Origin: Oscillospiraceae bacterium
GTDB taxonomy: Bacteria > Bacillota > Clostridia > Oscillospirales > Oscillospiraceae
DNA length: 34,714 nucleotides
Assembly: GCA_015067765.1 (NCBI GenBank)
Contig: SVLV01000014.1
Span: 1 to 34,714 of the forward strand
Direction of reading: 5' to 3'
Shown: piece by piece, positions 30,997 through 34,714 of the stretch
Layout: every line of letters starts with the position of its first letter
How positions within the stretch are numbered: position 1 is the first letter of the stretch
Made by a program: the position numbers and the translations under genes
The notes under the pieces: generated by a model
What the model saw: only the letters and a program-made list of their open reading frames with translations
The model's database searches: none
What the model was told of the DNA's origin: nothing

Positions 30997-32001
30997 ATGG
31001 GATCGAAACAAATTTTGATGATCGGTACCGGCGGCACCATCGCCTCGGAGATGAGCGGCACGGGCCTGACTCCGGAACTGACCAGCCGTCAGCTGCTGGA
31101 GGCGGTGCCCAAGATCGGTCAGCTGTGTCAGGTGGACTGTGTGCAGCTGTTCAGTTTGGACAGCACCAATGTGCGGCCGGAGCACTGGCTGCAGATGGCC
31201 CGGACCATCCGGGAAAACTATGATCGGTATGACGGTTTCGTCATTAGCCACGGCACAGATACCATGGCCTATACGGCAGCAGCCCTCAGCTATCTGATCC
31301 AGAACAGTCCTAAACCCATTGTGTTGACCGGCGCCCAGAAGCCCATCTGGTTTGACGGCACCGATTCCAAGCGCAATTTGACAGATGCCTTTCTGTATGC
31401 CTGCGGCGGCTGCGGCGGTGTGCAGATCGTGTTCAATGGAAAGGTGATTTTGGGCACCCGTGCCCGCAAGACCTACTCCAAGAGCTTTCAGGCATTTTCC
31501 AGCGTCAACTATCCGGATCTGGCTGTGCTGCAGGATGAGCGCCTGCTGCAGTATATCCGCAATGATTGCGAAGCGCAGCCCACCTTCTATGACCGGCTGG
31601 AGACCAATGTGGGTCTTTTGAAGCTGATTCCCGGCATGGGCTCAGAGGTGTTGGAGTATTTTGTGGATCGTTTTGACGGCATCGTTGTGGAGAGCTTCGG
31701 CGTGGGCGGCCTGCCCACCCATGAGGATGCGGACTTCTATGCGGTAGTCCGCCGCGCAGTGCAGCAGGGTAAGGTGGTGCTGATGACCACACAGGTGCCC
31801 AATGAGGGCAGCGATCTGTCAGTGTACCATGTGGGCGGCCATCTGAAGCACACGCTGGATCTGCTGGAGGCCTATGACATGACCACGGAGGCGGCAGTGG
31901 CCAAGCTGATGTGGATCATGGGCCAGACGCGGGACTTCCGTGAGGTGGAGAGATTGTTCTACACCCCGGTGGCCCGGGATATTCTGTATAGCGGAGAATA
32001 A
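30997..32001 (+). CDS. ansA: Type I (cytoplasmic) L-asparaginase
   Basis: A 334-aa asparaginase that hydrolyses asparagine to aspartate and ammonia. The nucleophile loop MIGTGGTIASEM with Thr14 and the second active-site motif ISHGTDTMAYTA (near residues 82-93, Thr-Asp pair) are conserved; VLTGAQKP and the later lysine-containing segment complete the fold. No signal peptide is present, which points to the cytoplasmic AnsA type. The ATG at 30997 follows GGGAG, one base after the SbcD stop. It is last in the ymdB-led gene set and ends in a GAAA-tetraloop terminator. Confidence 0.95.
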   Translation: MGSKQILMIGTGGTIASEMSGTGLTPELTSRQLLEAVPKIGQLCQVDCVQLFSLDSTNVRPEHWLQMARTIRENYDRYDGFVISHGTDTMAYTAAALSYLIQNSPKPIVLTGAQKPIWFDGTDSKRNLTDAFLYACGGCGGVQIVFNGKVILGTRARKTYSKSFQAFSSVNYPDLAVLQDERLLQYIRNDCEAQPTFYDRLETNVGLLKLIPGMGSEVLEYFVDRFDGIVVESFGVGGLPTHEDADFYAVVRRAVQQGKVVLMTTQVPNEGSDLSVYHVGGHLKHTLDLLEAYDMTTEAAVAKLMWIMGQTRDFREVERLFYTPVARDILYSGE

Positions 32002-32029
32002 GAAAAGGACGGCGAAAGCCGTCCTTTTT
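31996..32029 (+). terminator. Terminator of ansA; first copy of a flanking repeat
   Basis: Perfect 11-bp stem AAAAGGACGGC/GCCGTCCTTTT with a GAAA tetraloop (32003-32028), then T. It overlaps the stop of the minus-strand 50-aa gene and is nearly identical to the element at 32446-32478. Confidence 0.93.
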
Positions 32030-32180
32030 ATTCTTCTGCTGCACACAGGAACAGTTCTTCTGTTTCCTGCTGGGCGGTCCTCAAAAGATATGCAGCACGG
32101 CGATAGGCCTGTTGATCCATAGCTTGCAGCGCATCAGTGATTGCGTTGAACAGATGGAAATACAGCTTTTGATAATCCAT
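32028..32180 (-). CDS. 50-aa protein of unknown function, divergent from an RHH regulator
   Basis: A 50-aa acidic, helix-prone protein beginning MDYQKLYFHLFNAITDALQ and ending EELFLCAAEE. Heptad-like hydrophobic spacing suggests a helical hairpin or coiled coil. Short proteins of this look are common near mobile elements of Clostridia, but no function is known to me. Support for a real gene is strong: AGGAGG seven bases before the ATG, a near-consensus promoter (TTGACA, 17 bases, TATGAT) and a terminator at the stop. It is divergent from the ribbon-helix-helix gene and shares the repeated GCGTCA sites with it. AT content is higher than in the flanking genes. Confidence 0.75.
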   Translation of the reverse strand: MDYQKLYFHLFNAITDALQAMDQQAYRRAAYLLRTAQQETEELFLCAAEE

Positions 32181-32198
32181 TAAAATTCCTCCTAATGT

Positions 32199-32266
32199 GC
32201 GTCACAATTGCGTCATTTTCGCAAATCATCATAATATGACGCTAAAATTTTGTCAATACTTCGTCA
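32199..32266. promoter_or_regulatory. Divergent promoter region with repeated GCGTCA half-sites
   Basis: Half-sites lie at 32199-32204 (GCGTCA), 32210-32215 (GCGTCA), 32237-32242 (TGACGC, inverted), 32250-32255 (TTGTCA) and 32261-32266 (TCGTCA). The first two and the last two are each 11 bp apart. They overlap a minus-strand promoter, TTGACA (32256-32251) and TATGAT (32233-32228), 17-base spacing, and a possible plus-strand one, TTGCGT (32208-32213) and TAATAT (32232-32237). This is the layout expected for a ribbon-helix-helix autorepressor. Confidence 0.65.
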
Positions 32267-32280
32267 TGGAGGATTGGCAT

Positions 32281-32451
32281 ATGAGTGATCATTTGAGTCG
32301 TTATACCCTGCGGATTGGCAGTGAGCTGCTGGATAAGCTGGGGTATATTGCGGAATATGAGGGTCGCACCAAAAACAAAGAGTTGGAACAGATGATCAAG
32401 AAGCGGATTCGTGAATTTGAAGCCGAACACGGAACGATTGAAGTGGAATAA
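32281..32451 (+). CDS. Arc/MetJ-type ribbon-helix-helix DNA-binding protein
   Basis: A 56-aa protein with the complete ribbon-helix-helix layout: beta-strand SRYTLRI (residues 6-12), helix A SELLDKLGYIAEYEG (14-28), and RTKNKELEQMIKKRIREFE (29-47) as turn and helix B. These proteins bind DNA as dimers, usually cooperatively on short direct or inverted repeats. Such repeats (GCGTCA) lie directly upstream, so it probably represses itself and the divergent 50-aa gene. The ATG at 32281 follows GGAGG; the longer frame begins inside the operator region. No toxin-like partner of known type is adjacent. A terminator follows at once. Confidence 0.85.
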   Translation: MSDHLSRYTLRIGSELLDKLGYIAEYEGRTKNKELEQMIKKRIREFEAEHGTIEVE

Positions 32452-32478
32452 AAAGGACGGCGAAAGCCGTCCCTTTTC
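32446..32478 (+). terminator. Terminator of the RHH gene; second copy of the flanking repeat
   Basis: GAATAA-AAA-GGACGGC-GAAA-GCCGTCC (32446-32472), then CTTTTCC. It repeats, with one small indel, the element that ends ansA at 31996-32024. Confidence 0.9.
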
Positions 32479-32509
32479 CTCTATTATAATAAGGAAAACC
32501 TGCCGAGGG

Positions 32510-32538
32510 TTGACATTTTCGCCGCGGAAAGATACAAT
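32510..32538 (+). promoter_or_regulatory. proS promoter
   Basis: TTGACA (32510-32515) and TACAAT (32533-32538), 17-base spacing. No T-box or other riboswitch lies between this promoter and proS. Confidence 0.85.
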
Positions 32539-32596
32539 ATCAATTCAGCAAGTAATTTGTGAAAAACACACTACGATATAAAGGATTGAAACGATT

Positions 32597-34036
32597 ATGG
32601 CAAAAGATCAGAGAAATGTGGAAGCCATCACCTCCATGGAGGTGGACTTTACCCAGTGGTATACCGATGTCTGCAAGAAGGCGGAGCTGATTGACTACTC
32701 CTCCATCAAGGGCATGTTCGTCTATCGCCCCTATGGCTATGCCATCTGGGAGAATATTCAGAACGCCATGGATGCCATGTTCAAGGCCACCGGCCATGAG
32801 AATGTGATGATGCCCATGCTGCTGCCTGAGTCCCTGCTGCAGAAGGAGAAGGATCATGTGGAGGGCTTTGCTCCCGAGTGCGCCTGGGTCACCTTCGGCG
32901 GCAGCGAGGAGCTGGAGGAGCGCTATGCCATCCGCCCCACCTCTGAGACCATCTTCTGCGAGCACTTTAAGAATGTGATCCAGTCCCACCGTGACCTGCC
33001 CAAGCTGTATAACCAGTGGTGCAGCGTGATCCGTTGGGAGAAGACCTCCCGTCCCTTCCTGCGCCACCGCGAGTTCCTGTGGCAGGAGGGCCACACCATG
33101 CACGCCACCGAGGAGGAGGCACGGCAGGAGACCATGCAGATGCTGGAGATCTATGCCCGCTTCTTCGAGGATGTGCTGGCCATGCCCGTTATCCGTGGCC
33201 GCAAGACCGATAAGGAGAAGTTCAACGGCGCTGAGGAGACCTACACCGTGGAGTGCATGATGCACGACGGTAAGGCACTGCAGTCCGGCACCAGTCACTA
33301 CTTCGGTGATGGCTTTGCCAAGGCTTTCGATATCACCTTCGCCGGCAAGGATAACCAGCTGCACAATCCCCATCAGACCTCCTGGGGTTGCTCTACCCGT
33401 ATGATCGGCGGCATCATCATGACCCACGGTGACGACAACGGTCTGGTGCTGCCTCCCCGTATCGCCCCCATCCAGGTGGTGGTCCTGCCCATCGCCCAGC
33501 ACAAACCCGGCGTCCTGGATGCCGCCGCTCAGCTGCGTGACCGCCTGAAGGCTGCCGGCCTGCGGGTGAAGATGGATGACAGCGATCAGTCCCCCGGCTG
33601 GAAGTTCGCCCAGTATGAGATGAAGGGCGTACCTCTGCGCGTGGAAATCGGTCCCAAGGATATGGAGAAGGAGCAGTGCTGCATCGCCCGCCGCGATACC
33701 GGCGAGAAGATGTTTGTGCCTCTGGCTCAGCTGGAGGAGACGGTCAAGCAGCTGCTGGACGCCATCCACGACAATATGTATGCCATGGCCCTGAAGAACC
33801 GTCAGGAGAACACTTTCGACATCTCCACCATGGAGGAGGCCAAGCAGATCATCTCCACCAAGAGCGGTTTCCTGAAGTCCAAGTGGTGCGGCGCACTGGA
33901 GTGCGAGATGGCCATGAAGGAGCAGGTGGGTGTCACCTCCCGCTGCATGCCTCTGCAGCAGAGCCGCAGCACCGGCAAGTGCCCTGTGTGTGGCAAGGAG
34001 TGCGAGACGGACATCTACTGGGGCGTCGCCTATTAA
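32597..34036 (+). CDS. proS: Prolyl-tRNA synthetase (short, archaeal/eukaryal type)
   Basis: A 479-aa class II synthetase that charges tRNA-Pro. It is the short type 3 form, which lacks the editing insertion of the about 570-aa bacterial type. Motif 2 is in SVIRWEKTSRPFLRHREFLWQEGHTMH (from about residue 142), with RPTSETIFCEHF ahead of it and the SGTSHYFGDGFAKAFDI segment after it. The anticodon-binding domain begins near PIQVVVLPIAQ (about 292). The C-terminal domain has the zinc-like cysteines CPVCGKEC and ends in the Tyr typical of this type. Lack of editing fits the presence of a free-standing YbaK-type deacylase at 29426. The ATG at 32597 follows AAGGA. Confidence 0.97.
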   Translation: MAKDQRNVEAITSMEVDFTQWYTDVCKKAELIDYSSIKGMFVYRPYGYAIWENIQNAMDAMFKATGHENVMMPMLLPESLLQKEKDHVEGFAPECAWVTFGGSEELEERYAIRPTSETIFCEHFKNVIQSHRDLPKLYNQWCSVIRWEKTSRPFLRHREFLWQEGHTMHATEEEARQETMQMLEIYARFFEDVLAMPVIRGRKTDKEKFNGAEETYTVECMMHDGKALQSGTSHYFGDGFAKAFDITFAGKDNQLHNPHQTSWGCSTRMIGGIIMTHGDDNGLVLPPRIAPIQVVVLPIAQHKPGVLDAAAQLRDRLKAAGLRVKMDDSDQSPGWKFAQYEMKGVPLRVEIGPKDMEKEQCCIARRDTGEKMFVPLAQLEETVKQLLDAIHDNMYAMALKNRQENTFDISTMEEAKQIISTKSGFLKSKWCGALECEMAMKEQVGVTSRCMPLQQSRSTGKCPVCGKECETDIYWGVAY

Positions 34037-34055
34037 TCCGATCCTGTGAAATGAT

Positions 34056-34087
34056 ACAGAGCCGACCGTTCGGTCGGCTCTGTTGTT
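34056..34087 (+). terminator. proS terminator
   Basis: Perfect 12-bp stem ACAGAGCCGACC/GGTCGGCTCTGT (34056-34083), GTTC loop, then TGTTATA. Confidence 0.85.
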
Positions 34088-34118
34088 ATATTTATATAAG
34101 GTAAAAGGCGAGGGGAGG

Positions 34119-34164
34119 CCCCTAGATATTGTGCTCAAAAACAGCCAAAAAACTAGATATTCCG
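34119..34164. promoter_or_regulatory. Pair of NrdR-box-like repeats 31 bp apart
   Basis: CTAGATATT occurs at 34122-34130 and 34153-34161. The first, in context CCCTAGATATTGTGC, fits most of the NrdR box pattern (acaCwAtATaTwGtgt); the second keeps the left and middle part. A 31-bp offset (three helical turns) is typical of paired NrdR boxes. No ribonucleotide reductase gene is adjacent, so the assignment is tentative. Confidence 0.4.
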
Positions 34165-34189
34165 CCGGTCAGGTGTCTTGTCATACCTC

Positions 34190-34262
34190 ACAAAATTTTC
34201 TAAAAATTTTCATAAAAAACGCAGAAATTCTACTTGACATACGGGAAGTTATCCATTATTAT
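34190..34262 (+). promoter_or_regulatory. rpsJ operon promoter with A/T-tract UP-like element
   Basis: TTGACA (34234-34239) and TATTAT (34257-34262), 17-base spacing. Phased A and T tracts lie upstream at 34190-34230, resembling an UP element of a strong ribosomal promoter. The predicted start is near 34269. Confidence 0.8.
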
Positions 34263-34268
34263 ATGAGG

Positions 34269-34450
34269 GTACGCGCGAAAGGGTGGTGCACACCCGGCCG
34301 CGTTTACATTGCGATGAACCGGGAGATTGCTCCGAGAGGAGGTAACTTCCGGGGAGTATGTCCGATCATCGGGCGGCTGAGAAGTTCTGTACGCTAGCGT
34401 AGATCGCTGCGCCAGAAGCACACCGGCCGGATTATGCGCCGGTGTTTCTT
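34269..34450 (+). promoter_or_regulatory. Structured leader RNA of the S10 ribosomal protein operon with attenuator hairpin
   Basis: About 290 untranslated bases separate the promoter from rpsJ. Visible helices are: GGGTG/CACCC inside a GTACGCG/CGCG helix; CGGGAG/CTCCG; AACTTC/GAAGTT enclosing CCGAT/ATCGG; and a 12-base palindrome TACGCTAGCGTA (34390-34401). The last hairpin, ACACCGGC/GCCGGTGT (34420-34445), is followed by TTCTT and looks like a terminator, suggesting regulated attenuation, perhaps by a ribosomal protein. I cannot assign a known leader family. Bases 34451-34541 show no further element. Confidence 0.6.
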
Positions 34451-34556
34451 ATGAGCTGGAATGATACGCATGGAACAGTGTATAAGAAATCTTCTCACCG
34501 TACGGGAGTTGGTCCGCAGAAAACAAACCGTACAAATTTATGGAGGAACAAACCAA

Positions 34557-34714
34557 ATGGCAAAAGAAATGATTCGCATTCGTCTGAAGGCCTATGACCA
34601 TCAGGTCATCGACCAGAGCGCAGAGAAGATCGTTGAGACCGCCAAGCGCACCGGCGCTTCCGTGTCCGGCCCCATCCCTCTGCCCACCAAGAAGGAGATC
34701 GTCACCATCCTGCG
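34557..34714 (+). CDS. rpsJ: 30S ribosomal protein S10 (5' part, cut by the window end)
   Basis: The first 52 codons of S10, a small-subunit protein also used in transcription antitermination with Nus[21 protein letters not shown], then [27 protein letters not shown] are clear S10 sequence. The ATG at 34557 follows GGAGG (34542-34546) by ten bases. It begins the S10-spc ribosomal protein operon expected to continue to the right. It is not broken; the window simply ends. Confidence 0.97.
   Translation, partial: MAKEMIRIRLKAYDHQVIDQSAEKIVETAKRTGASVSGPIPLPTKKEIVTIL

Noticed and set aside
32028-32451. Classical toxin-antitoxin system
   Set aside because: The genes are divergent rather than co-transcribed, and the 50-aa protein shows no known toxin motif; kept as a regulatory cassette of unknown role.
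34338-34388. Resemblance to a yybP-ykoY manganese riboswitch (GGGGAGTA and CTGAGA within an AACTTC/GAAGTT stem)
   Set aside because: Only 18 bases separate the two loop motifs, too short for the required coaxial helices, and the downstream gene is rpsJ rather than a metal transporter.
1-34714. CRISPR arrays, insertion sequences, prophage or conjugation genes
   Set aside because: No spaced repeat arrays, transposase, integrase, relaxase or phage structural genes are seen on either strand.

Overview
The window comes from a GC-rich, spore-forming Clostridia chromosome, most likely an Oscillospiraceae/Ruminococcaceae-type gut bacterium. Three things point there: AGGAGG-type ribosome sites almost everywhere; Firmicutes signature genes (SpoIIID, SpmA/SpmB, AbrB, CtsR-McsA-ClpC, RNase Y-YmdB); and a T-box leader. 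This is inference from gene content; no rRNA or tRNA gene is present. It is mostly core chromosome. I see no prophage, insertion sequence, integrase or CRISPR array.

Layout. 0.1-5.3 kb: a YgeA-like racemase divergent from glucose-6-phosphate isomerase, then a small P-loop protein, a hotdog thioesterase, a 64-aa unknown protein and a DUF1846 protein. 5.3-9.6 kb: Tex, then on the minus strand an unknown basic protein, SpoIIID and an HpcH/HpaI aldolase, followed by a small conserved protein. 9.7-11.4 kb: a complete T-box leader with its own promoter and terminator, pointing into the 3' end of the opposite-strand spmA-spmB operon, then abrB. 11.5-13.4 kb, minus strand: trmN6-rsmI and a 2[4Fe-4S] ferredoxin. 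13.5-16.1 kb: an operon of purine nucleoside phosphorylase, an MtnA/eIF2B-type sugar-phosphate isomerase and a class II aldolase. 16.1-20.4 kb: a two-component system and a MATE transporter. 20.5-24.0 kb: ctsR-mcsA-clpC, without mcsB, under two identical CtsR boxes. 24.2-26.8 kb: a large unknown membrane protein and an atypical amidase with an SH3 domain. 26.9-32.0 kb: rny, ymdB, a YbaK-type deacylase, an SbcD-like nuclease and asparaginase. 32.0-32.5 kb: a small AT-richer divergent cassette (50-aa protein and ribbon-helix-helix regulator). 32.5-34.7 kb: proS, then a long leader region and the start of rpsJ, where the ribosomal protein operon begins.

How the parts work together. The phosphorylase-isomerase-aldolase operon has the composition expected for salvage of 5'-deoxyadenosine, methylthioadenosine or ribonucleosides to DHAP plus an aldehyde (a DHAP-shunt-like route). 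CtsR, McsA and ClpC form a self-regulated proteostasis unit. RNase Y and YmdB keep the neighbourhood they have in Bacillus.

The most unusual item is the T-box at 9.7-9.98 kb. It looks intact (promoter, specifier loop, AGAGA element, TGGTACCGCG box, terminator) but has no same-strand gene within 1.2 kb. Read-through on tRNA starvation would make RNA antisense to spmB-spmA, running toward abrB. Other items worth checking are the rpsJ leader with an apparent attenuator, a pair of NrdR-box-like repeats 31 bp apart upstream of it, and the RHH cassette flanked by near-identical terminator repeats.
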